Assembly: GCA_030522415.1 (NCBI GenBank)
Contig: CM060118.1
Span: 16,794,151-16,858,150 of the forward strand
Origin: Channallabes apus
Lineage: Eukaryota; Chordata; Actinopteri; Siluriformes; Clariidae
Reading direction: 5' to 3'
Length of the DNA stretch: 64,000 nt
Shown here: in pieces, positions 30,680-41,300 of the stretch
Layout: every line of letters begins with the position of its first letter
Numbering within the stretch: the stretch's first letter is position 1
Program-made: the position numbers and the translations under genes
The notes under the pieces: generated by a model
Told to the model about the DNA's origin: nothing
Databases searched by the model: none
What the model saw: the letters and a program-made list of their open reading frames with translations, nothing else

Positions 30680-32768
30680 CTAAGTATGATCACAAGTATG
30701 AAAATTCAGTTTTGTCTTGGAGCCAAAATGGTCCTGCTTCTTGTCTTGGTCCTGTCCCTTTTTTCTGGTTCTGTTTATCCTGTGTTGCAGGTGGAGGTTG
30801 CTGATCTGTCTGCGGTTCCGGGGGAGTACCACGACCTGCGTCTGGTGTTCAGCAAGTCCCGGGCCATGTCCTTGCCTCCTCACTGCCCTTACGACTGTGT
30901 TATTGAGCTCCTCCCAGGCACTTCTCCCCCCAGGGGTCAAAGGAGATGAGTGGAAGACAGCTTTCAACACACCCATGGGACACTGAATACAGTCCTTCCA
31001 TTTGGTCTGACCAATGCCCCTGCTGTCTTCCAGGCCCTGGTCAATGATGTGCTGAGAGACATGGTAAATCAATTTGTCTTTGTGTACCTAGATGACATCC
31101 TGATATTTTCTCCCTCTTTGCAGGTGCACACTCGGCATGCTCGCCAGGTGTTGCAATGGCTTTTGGAGAACCAACTATTCGTGAAAGCGGAGAAATGCGT
31201 CTTCCATGCAAGGTCGGTTTCGTTCTTGGGGTTCGTGATTTCGGCGGGTGAGATCAGAGCTGACCATGCTAAAATAAATAAAAATTCTGAGGGTTCGCCA
31301 ACTTTTATCGGAGCTTCATCCGGAACTTCAGTCAGCTGGCTGAACCCTTAACAGTGCTCACCTCTCCAAAGGTACTGTTTAAATGGGATAATGAGGCCCA
31401 GGAGGCCTTTGATAAATTAAAGTCCCTGTCTTGTCTACTCCAGATCCAGGTGTATGCTTCCGATATTGGAGTAGGTGCACTGTCTGAGCCCCACTATGAC
31501 GTAGGTAATCGGGAGTTGTTGGCAGTCAGACAGGCTTTGGGTTAGTGGCGTCACTGGCTGGAGGGCGCAGTCCAACCATTCATGGTCTGGACCGACCACA
31601 AAAATTTTGAGTACATCAACTCGTCCAGCAGACTAAATTATAGACAGGCCCGCTGGTCCCTGTTCTTTAGCCGTTTTAACTTTACCCTCTCCTACAGGCC
31701 TGGGTCTAAAAACACAAAGCCAGACTCCCTTTCTCGCCTGTTTGAGACCCCCGAGAGGGAGGTTTCTATTGACACCATCCTGCCCAACCGCGTGGTGGTG
31801 GCCGCCCTCTTATGGGATGTTGAGAGGGAGATTCAGGATGCCCTGCGTATACCCAGAGGGGTTCCAGCAGGCAAGTTGTATGTCCCCTTGATACTGCACT
31901 CTAAAGTCATCCAGTGGGGTCACTCATCCAAACTAGTTTGTCACCCAGGCCCTCCATGACCAGGGATGTCAGACAGTTCATGGAAGCTTGCTCAGTTTGC
32001 GCCCAGAAAAAGAGTTCATCTTCACCTCCCGTTGGTCTGCTTCGGCCATTACCCATCCCGGCCCGCCCATGGTCACATATAGCTCTTAATTTTGTCACTG
32101 GCCTCCCCGAGTTGAGGGGCAACACCGTCATTCTCATGGTGGTGGACCGCTTCTCCAAAGCAGCCCATTTCATCCCTCTCCCCAAGCTCCCCTCTGCCAA
32201 AGAGACTGCTCAGGTGGTGGTTGACCAAGTATTCGAGATACATGGTCTTCCGGTTGACGTGGTCTCTGATAGGGGCCCACAGTTCGTCTCTCGATTTTGA
32301 AAGGTATTTTGCAGACAGATCAGGGTCTCAACGGGTCTGTCATCTGGATTCCATCCCCAGACCAATGGGCAGTCTGAGCAGGCTAACCAGGATTTGGAAC
32401 GTGCTCTCCGCTGCCTGGCATCCCATAATCCAACCTCTTGGTTTCAACAGCTGTTCTGGGTAGATTATGCCCATAATACTCTACCGGTTTTATGAAAATT
32501 CATGTTCCGGTTATTCCGGTTTTTACAGGTATGTCGCCATTTCAGTGTTATCAACCCCCTCTGTTCCCTTCACAGGAACCTGAAGCGGCGGTTCTGTCTG
32601 CCTTGGCTTTTGTTCAACATTGCCGGCACACCTGGAGAAAATGGTTCGGCTATGGTTCGGAAGAGAGGAGTTGGATTCCAGGCAGGGATGTTCTGGATCA
32701 GGCGCTGGTCGAGGACCTCCGTCGATGACGAGGTGAGCCCCTCCCTGGGTGGGGTGTGGGGTGGGTAC
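30680..32768 (+). pseudogene. Ty3/gypsy pol remnant (chromodomain type)
   Basis: Order from 5' to 3': RT start ([22 protein letters not shown], 30805-30870), then a deletion that removes the N-terminal half of RT, then [28 protein letters not shown] and [11 protein letters not shown] (YLDD active site, near 31080-31110). Next is RNase H with ASDIGVGAL and a TAG at 31542-31544 in WRHWLEG, and PGSKNTKPDSLSRL. The integrase follows, with [32 protein letters not shown] and [14 protein letters not shown]. Near 32640-32725 FGYGSEERSWIPGRDVLDQALVEDL is chromodomain-like. Gag, protease and the 5' LTR are absent. Several frameshifts and stops show that it is dead. A G-rich polypurine tract precedes the LTR. 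Confidence 0.9.
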
Positions 32769-33436
32769 TGTCAAACCCCTGGTCTGATCTCTAATATTTT
32801 AGTTTTTTCCCCTTGTATCACGTATTGTTTACATGTCTATTCAAGCACATGGCGTTTGTTTTGATCCTTCACCATGTGCCCGTGTCTCTGTGACATCACT
32901 ACCATCCCTCCCATTTCCTCTTTATTATTCTATCAAGATGATTTCTCTCACCAGTTCCCCTCGTTTTCGTTGTAATCATTTATTCCCTCGTCTGTTGTCC
33001 TGTGCCGTTGTTCCATGTCACCAGCCGTTTGCCTGTTTTGTGGCCTGTCTAATCTGGTATATGTAGTTTCTTATTTTGGCTCCAAGCCAGTATCCTCCGG
33101 TTTTGTTTTTTCACCTTTCTCCCCCCTCTCTCACAGTGTTTTTGTCTTTTTGCATCCAGGCTGGGTCCTATTTTTTTTGTTAGTTTGCGCTGCTCTGCAG
33201 CTTCCCGTACCGAGGCCGGCTTGCTCTCGCTCTTCCTCGTGGCCATGCAGTTCAGCGGACAGCCGGCCCTATTCGGAGTGGGTTTTGTTTTTTTGGGACA
33301 TTGGCGCTCCTGTGTTTTGCTTAAATAGAACAGTTCAGTTTGTTTCTGTTTTTTTTTTTGCCTGAATCAAGGCATCTCTTCAACAAATAAAACCTTGAAG
33401 GAGACCTTCATTTTTGTCCGTTCTGATTCCCTGACA
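32769..33436 (+). mobile_element. Ty3/gypsy 3' LTR, 668 bp
   Basis: Starts TGTCAAACCCCTGG directly after GGGGTGTGGGGTGGGTAC and ends GATTCCCTGACA. It contains AATAAAACCTTGAAGG near 33387, a polyadenylation signal about 50 bp from the end. Short TGTCA/TGACA inverted tips fit the chromovirus/sushi-like gypsy body upstream. Confidence 0.8.
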
Positions 33437-34148
33437 GTGTGTGACTTTTTTGGCCATTTAGTGTCTACCAGCAAACTGGTGACAGGATCCTTGGCATCCA
33501 AGGCTTTTCTATGCCTGCGGGGACCAAAGGACAGCCCATCTAGACTGATCACACAGAAAAGACAATGTAGCACACATTGCTGAAAAAAAAGCAAATGCTG
33601 GCCATGATAGAAAGGTATCAGAACACAGAGTGCATCATAGCCTGCTTTGTATGAGGTTAAGCAGGCAAAAAGTTCAAGGGTGTTGAACTGACCTCCAAAT
33701 TCATCCATTTAATGCAAACAAACAAGTCCACTGAGGCCCCACCCCGCAACTCACCACTACTTCTCAGTGTCAGATGCCACAGGTCTTGTGTTGTCAGGCA
33801 AAAAGTTCAAGGGTGTTGAACTGACCTCCAAATTCCCAAGATTTCAATCTGTTCAAGCATCCATTTAATGCAAACAGACAAGTCCACTGAGGCCCCACCC
33901 CGCAACTCACCACTACTTCCCAGTGTCAAATGCCACAGGACTTGTGCCACTGGCTACCCCAGTGGCACAAGAACAACCTACAGCATATTGGACTTGAATG
34001 ATTTGTGGTTTAATCTTGTGGCTAATCGGGATATACTGTATGTACTGGTTATTTTAGCCACAACAAGGCCTGAATACTCATTGCTTCAAAAAATGTTTAA
34101 AGTTGTGTGATGTTAAAAGATAAATTATGTAAGAAATATAATGATGCA
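33437..34148 (+). pseudogene. Tc1-like transposase tail with an internal ~135-bp tandem duplication
   Basis: Frameshifted sequence resembling the C-terminal end of a Tc1-like transposase (stretches reminiscent of HLWELLDRQVR and EAPPRNL). A segment starting CAGGCAAAAAGTTCAAGGGTG occurs at about 33662-33796 and again at 33797-33935. The second copy holds an extra ~22 bp (CCCAAGATTTCAATCTGTTCAAG-like) that the first lacks. No open frame survives; the exact family is uncertain. Confidence 0.5.
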
Positions 34149-34159
34149 TGTGTGACATC

Positions 34160-34501
34160 ATTCATTCATCTTCTATACCACTTTATCCTGTATTAGGGTC
34201 GCGGGGACCTGGAGCCTATCCCAGGAGACTCCGGGCACGAGGCAGGGTACACCCTGGACAGCATGCCAATCCATCGCAGAGCACACACACACAATGGTCA
34301 ATTTGGGAACGCCAATTAGCCTAACCTGCATATCTTTGGACTGTGGGAGGAAACCGGAGTACCCGGAGGAAACCCACCAAGCACGGGGAGAACATGCAAA
34401 CTCCATGCACACAGAGACGGGAATTGAACCTGGCCGGGAATCGAACCCGGACCCTGGAGGTGCAAGGCGACAGTGCTAACCACTACACCACCGTGCCGCC
34501 T
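34160..34501 (-). repeat. tRNA-derived SINE (minus strand) with 11-bp target duplication
   Basis: On the minus strand the head reads GGCGGCACGGTGGTGTAGTG (box A around TGGTGTAGTGGTTAGC, near 34480) with box B GGGTTCGATTCCC (near 34440), and the tail ends in CATT repeats (34160-34170). The target duplication TGTGTGACATC is perfect (34149-34159 and 34502-34512). This is a common fish SINE architecture. Confidence 0.95.
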
Positions 34502-34512
34502 TGTGTGACATC

Positions 34513-34772
34513 TATTTAAGTAAAATGCACAAGATCTTTTTATATTGCATTTAAATTTGTGAGACAAGAATTTAGAATATATGTAAAATTTAAATGGGTT
34601 AAGTGGTTCTAGCAATGGTGATTGGTGAGAGAGTGGTGCTGGGTCCAGAAGTACTCACCTAAAAGCAGCAGTATTTGGTGGACCACCATTGCATTATCCT
34701 GATCTCTCTCTCCATTTTTCATAGACCAGTAAATCGGATGGAATGGTAGGAGCTGTATGCTGCCTTATTAAT
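34513..34772. other. Unassigned short region
   Basis: Nothing recognised; single-copy-looking DNA between the SINE and the composite Tc1 unit. Confidence 0.4.
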
Positions 34773-34826
34773 TACAGTGGTGTGAAAAACTATTTGCCCC
34801 CCTCCTGATTTCTTATTCTTTTGCAT

Positions 34827-36125
34827 GGTGAATATAATAAAACGTTCCCAAATGCAGATTCATATTATTGAGGTTATTTAATAAACAATGCCTTTCTGTT
34901 GTGAGTAAACAATTAATAAACTACAATTATATATCAGTTGTATATCAGTTAGCGGAACAGAAAATTTAAATGAATATCAAAGACCAAAAGCAAAACATTG
35001 AATGGTTTAACTGCAATTAATTGAATGATGACAAGCTAGGGATGTACAGTACATGTACTGTAAGGGAGGTGCAGTACTAATTGGCACATGCAGAGGTCTG
35101 AGAAAAGTGTGAGAATATTAAAAATATAATCTATATTTTATCATTCTATTTTTTACATATTACTATATTGTAACAAAAAGAGTCCTTGAGGGCATCATAG
35201 GCAGTTATAAATAAAATGTATTATTATAAATAATACAGGGAAGAAGAACATTTACTACAATAAAATTGACCAAAGTGCTGTACAACCCTAAAATAGCTAC
35301 AGACATACAGTAGAAACAGACTTTAAAACCAGACGATAATAAGAAAATAAAATGAAAATAAAAATACAAATAAAACAATATACAACAATAAAAAAAAATC
35401 CAACCTCAATGTATAAAATAATAAAACAGTAAAACAATAAATAAATAATAAATACTAATGAATTAAAACAGGAAGAAGAATACCTCATCACTCTGTATTT
35501 AATCCCAAACTGCATGAAAAGGTCTTAAGGTAAGCTTTAAAAAAGGAAGAGTAGGGGCCAGCCTAATGCACAGCGGCAGCTCATTCCAAAGTTTAGAAGC
35601 TGCTACTGAAAAGGCGAGATCGCCCAGACTATTCAACCTAGATTTAGGAACAGTAAGTAAAAGCTGCTAACCAGACTTTAAATTATAATATATTGAAAAA
35701 TATATTGATGTACTAAATTATTGGGGCCTTGTATGCTATTAACAATACTTTAAACTTGACCCTGAACTGCACACGGTACAGTAGTAACCAGTGTATGGAC
35801 GCCAAGACAGATATTATGTGTTCCCGTTTATGTGTTCACGTTAAAAAATGCACAGCAACGTTTAGACCAATTGCAAATGTGCAATTGAGGCCTGGACAAC
35901 ACCAACATAGAGGGCATTACAATAATCAAGCTGACTTAACATAAAAGTGTGTATAACTTTTTCAAGATATTTCTTTGTTAAAAACACTTCGAGCTTGGAC
36001 AAGAACTTAAGCTGACAAAAGCTAACTTTAACAACAGAGTTAATTAGCTAATCCGGTTTAAAATTACTGTAAAATAAAACACTCAGGTTTCTAGTAGTTG
36101 GTTTTGCATAAGATTTTATGGAACA
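34827..36125 (-). repeat. Passenger segment: inverted copy of 25173-26484
   Basis: Reverse complement of the LINE 3' fragment at 25173-26484 with only scattered single-base differences (for example TTATGTTAAGTC here versus TTATTTTAAGTC there). The shared segment ends exactly at TGGTGAATATAATAAAACG (34827) next to the Tc1 tip. Confidence 0.9.
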
Positions 36126-36193
36126 TGTCTCAGACAGACAGACAGATAGATAGATAGATAGATAGATACAGTAGATAGATAGATAGATAGATA
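36126..36193. repeat. GACA/GATA microsatellite
   Basis: GACA then GATA units interrupted by ACAGTA, ending at the TA target of Tc1 copy C. Inverted counterpart of 25081-25172, with fewer units. Confidence 0.95.
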
Positions 36194-37795
36194 CAGTGGT
36201 GTGAAAAACTATTTGCCCCTTCCTGATTTCTTATTCTTTTGTATGTTTGTCACACTTAAATGTTTCTGCTCATCAAAAACCGTTAACTATTAGTCAAAGA
36301 TAACATAATTGAACACAAAATGCAGTTTTTAAATGAAGGTTTACGTTATTAAGGGAGAAAAAAACTCCAAATCTACATGGCCCTGTGTGAAAAAGTGATT
36401 GCCCCGCTTGTTAAAAAATAACTGTGGTTTATCACACCTGAGTTCAATTTCTGTAGTCACCCCCAGGCCTGATTACTGCCACACCTGTTTCAATCAAGAA
36501 ATCACTTAAATAGGAGCTACCTGACACAGAGAAGTAGACCAAAAGCTAGACATCATGCCAAGATCCAAAGAAATTCAGGAACAAATGAGAACAAAAGTAA
36601 TTGAGATCTATCAGTCTGGTAAAGGTTATAAAGCCATTTCTAAAGCTTTGGGACTCCAGCGAACCACAGTGAGAGCCATTATCCACAAATGGCAAAAACA
36701 TGGAACAGTGGTGAACCTTCCCAGGAGTGGCCGGCCGACCAAAATTACCCCAAGAGCGCAGAGACGACTCATCCGAGAGGCCACAAAAGACCCCAGGACA
36801 ACATCTAAAGAACTGCAGGCCTCACTTGCCTCAATTAAGGTCAGTGTTCACGACTCCACCATAAGAAAGGGACTGGGCAAAAACGGCCTGCATGGCAGAT
36901 TTCCAAGGCGCAAACCACTTTTAAGCAAAAAGAACATTAAGGCTTGTCTCAATTTTGCTAAAAAACATCTCAATGATTGCCAAGACTTTTGGGAAAATAC
37001 CTTGTGGACCGACGAGACAAAAGTTGAACTTTTTGGAAGGTGCGTGTCCCGTTACATCTGGCATAAAAGTAACACAGCATTTCAGAAAAAGAACATCATA
37101 CCAACAGTAAAATATGGTGGTGGTAGTGTGATGGTCTGGGGTTGTTTTGCTGCTTCAGGACCTGGAAGGCTTGCTGTGATAGATGGAACCATGAATTCTA
37201 CTGTCTACCAAAAAATCCTGAAGGAGAATGTCCGGCCATCTGTTCGTCAACTCAAGCTGAAGCGATCTTGGGTGCTGCAGCAGGACAATGACCCAAAACA
37301 CACCAGAAAATCCACCTCTGAATGGCTGAAGAAAAACAAAATGAAGACTTTGGAGTGGCCTAGTCAAAGTCCTGACCTGAATCCTATTGAGATGTTGTGG
37401 CATGACCTTAAAAAGGCGGTTCATGCTAGAAAACCCTCAAATAAAGCTGAATTACAACAATTCTGCAAAGATGAGTGGGCCAAAATTCCTCCAGAGCGCT
37501 GTAAAAGACTCGTTGCAAGTTATTGCAAACGCTTGATTGCAGTTATTGCTGCTAAGGGTGGCCCAACCAGTTATTAGGTTCAGGGGGCAATTACTTTTTC
37601 ACACAGGGCCATGTAGGTTTGGATTTTTTTTCTCCCTAAATAATAAAACCCCTCATTTAAAAACTGCATTTTGTGTTTACTTGTGTTATCTTTGACTAAT
37701 ACTTAAATGTGTTTGATGATCAGAAACATTTTGTGTGACAAACATGCAAAAGAATACGAAATCAGGAGGGGGGCAAATAGTTTTTCACACCACTG
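36194..37795 (+). mobile_element. Tc1/mariner element, copy C, complete, 1602 bp
   Basis: CAGTGGTGTGAAAAACTATTTG at 36194 and its inverse ending at 37795, each flanked by TA. Inner direct repeats near 36375-36400 and 37580-37605. It encodes an intact transposase. Confidence 0.97.
36555..37577 (+). CDS. Tc1-family transposase, intact, copy C
   Basis: 340 codons, same reading as copy A. The catalytic residues D153, D244 and E279 are present, as is the N-terminal paired-like domain. Differences from copy A are R131C, S140N, R170H, S251R and R324C. R131C, R170H and R324C are CpG-type changes, and S251R lies just after the second catalytic Asp (HTRKS). The frame is complete and could in principle make transposase. 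It lies within the composite unit, so this copy could have supplied the enzyme that moved it, although any family member could have done so. Confidence 0.95.
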   Translation: MPRSKEIQEQMRTKVIEIYQSGKGYKAISKALGLQRTTVRAIIHKWQKHGTVVNLPRSGRPTKITPRAQRRLIREATKDPRTTSKELQASLASIKVSVHDSTIRKGLGKNGLHGRFPRRKPLLSKKNIKACLNFAKKHLNDCQDFWENTLWTDETKVELFGRCVSRYIWHKSNTAFQKKNIIPTVKYGGGSVMVWGCFAASGPGRLAVIDGTMNSTVYQKILKENVRPSVRQLKLKRSWVLQQDNDPKHTRKSTSEWLKKNKMKTLEWPSQSPDLNPIEMLWHDLKKAVHARKPSNKAELQQFCKDEWAKIPPERCKRLVASYCKRLIAVIAAKGGPTSY

Positions 37796-37984
37796 TATAA
37801 ATGGTGCATGTTTTATTTTGCATGTTTCTCAGCAGGTCTAAAAGCTCAGCGAGAGAACAGGTGTTAAATGTCATGTAAAGTAAGGAGCCAGATCTGAACC
37901 ATGTGCTTTGTAAGTCAAAAATGAGTAACATCAGCTGATCATGAAAACTTATGATCATGAATTTAAAACAATAAAGAAAGATGA

Positions 37985-38311
37985 TAGTTAAGTTCATAAG
38001 ACCCCCACACCAGCACCCCGCCCAGAGTGGAGGTGCCACAGGCGGCGGGAAAGGAAGCAGAAAAGGGGAAAGCGTGGAGGTATCCGTGCATGGTTAGCCC
38101 ACACAAGCCAGCTATTCCTACCATCGTACTGGCTAACGTATGCTCTTTGGACAATGAACTGGACCACATTCAACTTCTTCGCACAACCCTAAGGACTGTA
38201 AGGACTGTTTTTTTGTATTTACTGAAAGATGGCTCAACAATAGCATTCCGGATAGCACCGTTCAGCTCGACCAGCTAACATGCTACCGTGTGGACAGAGC
38301 TCTCGCTGAGA
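37985..38311 (+). pseudogene. LINE (L-B) 5' part, endonuclease start
   Basis: Reads EVPQAAGKEAEKGKAWRY then PAIPTIVLANVCSLDNELDHIQLLR, the start of the AP-endonuclease domain of an L2-like LINE, then frameshifts. The sequence ...TCTCGCTGAG stops at the insertion of a second LINE (38312) and resumes at 41536 in AGAGCGGTAAAACCCGTGG, restoring the usual SGKTRGGG motif region. Positions 37798-37984 upstream show nothing else. Confidence 0.75.
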
Positions 38312-41300
38312 ATTCAAATTCAAATTCAAATTTTATTAGTCACATACACAATCATACACAGTATAATATGCAGTGAAATGCTTTTATACGACCGCCAGTG
38401 ACCTTAAAAAAAAAAAAAAGAAAATAAGAAAATAAAATCTTGTACGTAAAATAAATAATCAATAAAAAGGAAATACTAAAGAAATAATTTTAACTAGTAA
38501 AATTTGTAAAATTAACTGTGCATAAGGGCATAATAAAATATTGCAAAAATATAGAAATATGGTATTAAAGTGTCAGTGGTTGTGCAAATATGCATGAAAG
38601 GTGACATGTGCAATTGTCCAGATGTATGAGTATTTAGTGCAAGTGTGTATGAATGTGTCCATGATTGTCCAGTCAGTGTTGTGAGCTTAAAAGATGTTAT
38701 TAGTCCTGTGTGGAGGTGTGATTGTGTGATTGAGAGACCTTATCGCCTGCGGGAAGAAGTTCCTCCTCAGTCTCTCTGTGTTGGCCTTTAGGGAGCGGAA
38801 TCTCTTCCCAGACCGCAACAAAGAGAACAGTCCATTACTGGGGTGACTGAGGTCCTTCATGATCTTCCTGGCCTTAGTCCAGCACCGCTTGCTGTAGATG
38901 GAGTGCAGGTCAGGGAGCTCAGTGCGGATGATGCGCTCGGCTGATCGCACCACCCTCTGTAGAGCTCGTCTGTCCTGCATGGTGCTGTTCCCGGACCAGG
39001 TCGTGATGTTTCCCGTCAGGATGCTCTCTATGGTGCAGGAGTAGAAGTTCCTGAGCACCTTGGAGGGCAGTCTAAAGTCTCTCAAGCGTCTGAGGTGGTA
39101 GAGACGCTGCCGGGCTTTTTTCACCACGGTGTTGATGTGACAGGACCATGATAGGTCCTGCGTGATGTGAACACCGAGGTATCTGAAGCTGTCCACTCTC
39201 TCCACTGGGCTCCTGTTGATGACGGGGGTCTGGTAGTTCCTCTCCTGCTTTGTACTAAAGTCCACTATCAGCTCCTTTGTCTTACTGACGTTCAGGAGGA
39301 GATTGTTCCTCTGGCACCAGTTCTCCAGATTTCCAATCTCCTCTAGGTAGTCCGACTCATCATTGTTGGTGATCAGTCCGACCACGATGGTGTCGTCAGC
39401 AAACTTGATGATGGAGGTGGAGTTGGTAGTGGCCACGCAGTCGTGGGTGTACAAAGAGTACAGCAGGGGGCTCAGAACACAACCCTGGGGGGCTCCAGTG
39501 CTGAGAGTGAGTGTAGCTGAGACATGTCCGCCCATCCTTACTGCCTGTGGTCTGCCAGTCAGAAAATTGGAGATCCACTGACATATAGATGAGCTCAGTC
39601 CCAGGTGCTCCAGCTTGGTGGTGAGTGTGGAAGGAATTATTGTGTTAAAAGCAGAGCTGTAGTCGATGAAGAGCATTTTAACATAATTCCCTTTCCTAGT
39701 GTCCAGGTGAGTGAGTGATGTGTGGAGGAGATGAGAGATTGCATCGTCTGTGGAGCGGTTCTGACGGTATGCAAACTGTAGTGGGTCCAGTGTGTCGGGT
39801 AGTGAAGAAATGATGAAGTCTCTGATAAGGCGTTCAAAGCACTTCATCACTACTGAGTTGAGGGCCACAGGGCGATAGTCATTGAGAGAAGCAGGATGTG
39901 GTTTCTTTGGAACAGGAACAATAATGGACTCTTTGAAGCATGTGGGGATCACCGACTGAGATAAAGAGATGTTGAATATCTCAGTGAACACAGGTGCTAG
40001 CTGGTCTGCGCAGGCTCTGAGAATACGACCTGAGATGCCGTCTGGTCCTGCTGCTTTCCTGGTGTTCACTCTCTTGAAGGCTCTCCTCACGTCGTGCTCG
40101 GAGATGATGAGCGCGTTCCCGGTGCTGACTGTGTCTTCCTGTCTGCAGCCGTTAGCGCCGCTAGCATTAGCGCCGTTAGCATTAGCGCCGTTAGCATTAG
40201 CATTGCTAGCGTCTTTAGCTGCAGCCTCGAAGCGAGCGTAAAATGTGTTCAGCTCGTCTGCCAGAGTCGCGTCCGCGTTCGTCATACTGGATGTTGGTGC
40301 TTTGTAGTCCGTTATTGTTCTCAGTCCCTGCCACAGGCTCCTAGAGTCACTCTGTTGAAGCTGTGACTCTAGTTTTCTCCCGTAGCGCTGCTTCGCCTCT
40401 TTCACCGCCTTCCGGACGTTATATGACGCAGCCTTGTACGGTTCCATGTCCCCCGACGCAAGTCCCGTGTTGTAGGCAGCGGTGCGAGATCTCAGAGCGT
40501 CGCGGATGGTTTTATCCACCCACGGCTTCTGGTTGGGAAACGTTCTGATAGTCTTTTTCTCCACCGTATCGTCCACTAGCTTCCCAATAAATCCCACAAC
40601 CGCTTCGGTAAACACGCTGACGTCATCATCGGAGCTGTTTCTGAACATGTCCCAGTCTGCGTCATCGAGTGCGTCCTGTAACGCGGCCACCGATTGGTCC
40701 GTCCAGCGCGCGACCTCCCTCTGAGCCGGCACTTCCTGTTTCAGCCTTTGTTTATATTTTGGCATGAGGAAAATGGCGGCGTGGTCGGATTTACCAAACG
40801 CTGGACGAGATTGTGCCTTGTAACCGTCTTTGACCGTGGTATAACAGTGGTCCAGTGTCCTTTCGCCCCTGGTGGGGCAGGTGATGTGCTGATAAAAGTT
40901 CGGCGCTGCGCGTTTGAGGTTGGCACTATTAAAATCCCCCGCCACAATGAGCGCAGCGTCCCGGTGTTGTGTCTGGTGCTGTGTGAGCGCCTCATGCAGC
41001 TCGCATAAGGCAGTTTCAGTGTCCGCTTGTGGAGGTATGTAAACGGCGCTGATTATGACTGATGTGAACTCCCGTGGAAGATAAAATGGACGACACATGA
41101 TGGACAGTAGTTCCAGGTTTGGTGTGCAGGAGCGTGTAAGAGGAACAACGCTCGCGCTGTTGCACCAGCTGTTGTTCACCATTAAGCACACGCCGCCTCC
41201 CCTTGACTTCCCCGAGTCCCGCGTCCTGTCCATGCGGTGAACCGAGAAGAACTCGGCCGGCTGTATGGCGTGGTCTGGCACCGCTGGGTTCAGCCATGTC

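Larger units (their letters stand above)
34775..37795 (+). mobile_element. Composite Tc1 unit, 3.0 kb: Tc1 tip + 1.3-kb passenger + complete Tc1 copy C
   Basis: The left boundary is a 52-bp Tc1 tip (34775-34826: CAGTGGTGTGAAAAACTATT... to TTTTGCATG). It switches abruptly to 1.3 kb of LINE-derived DNA (34827-36125), a GACA/GATA microsatellite (36126-36193), then a complete Tc1 (36194-37795). The outer ends are mutually inverted Tc1 tips (CAGTGG ... CCACTG), and the whole block is flanked by TA (34773-34774 and 37796-37797). That is what insertion of the whole 3.0 kb as one Tc1-type transposon would leave. The passenger and microsatellite match 25081-26484 in inverted orientation. Confidence 0.7.

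Noticed and set aside
30680..30949. Apparent signal peptide in the frame at 30686 ([19 protein letters not shown])
   Set aside because: It is the chance translation of DNA just upstream of, and fused to, gypsy RT sequence; there is no secreted-protein gene.
40363..40548. Plus-strand frames across the 38.7-41.5 kb LINE
   Set aside because: Shadows of the 922-codon minus-strand ORF.
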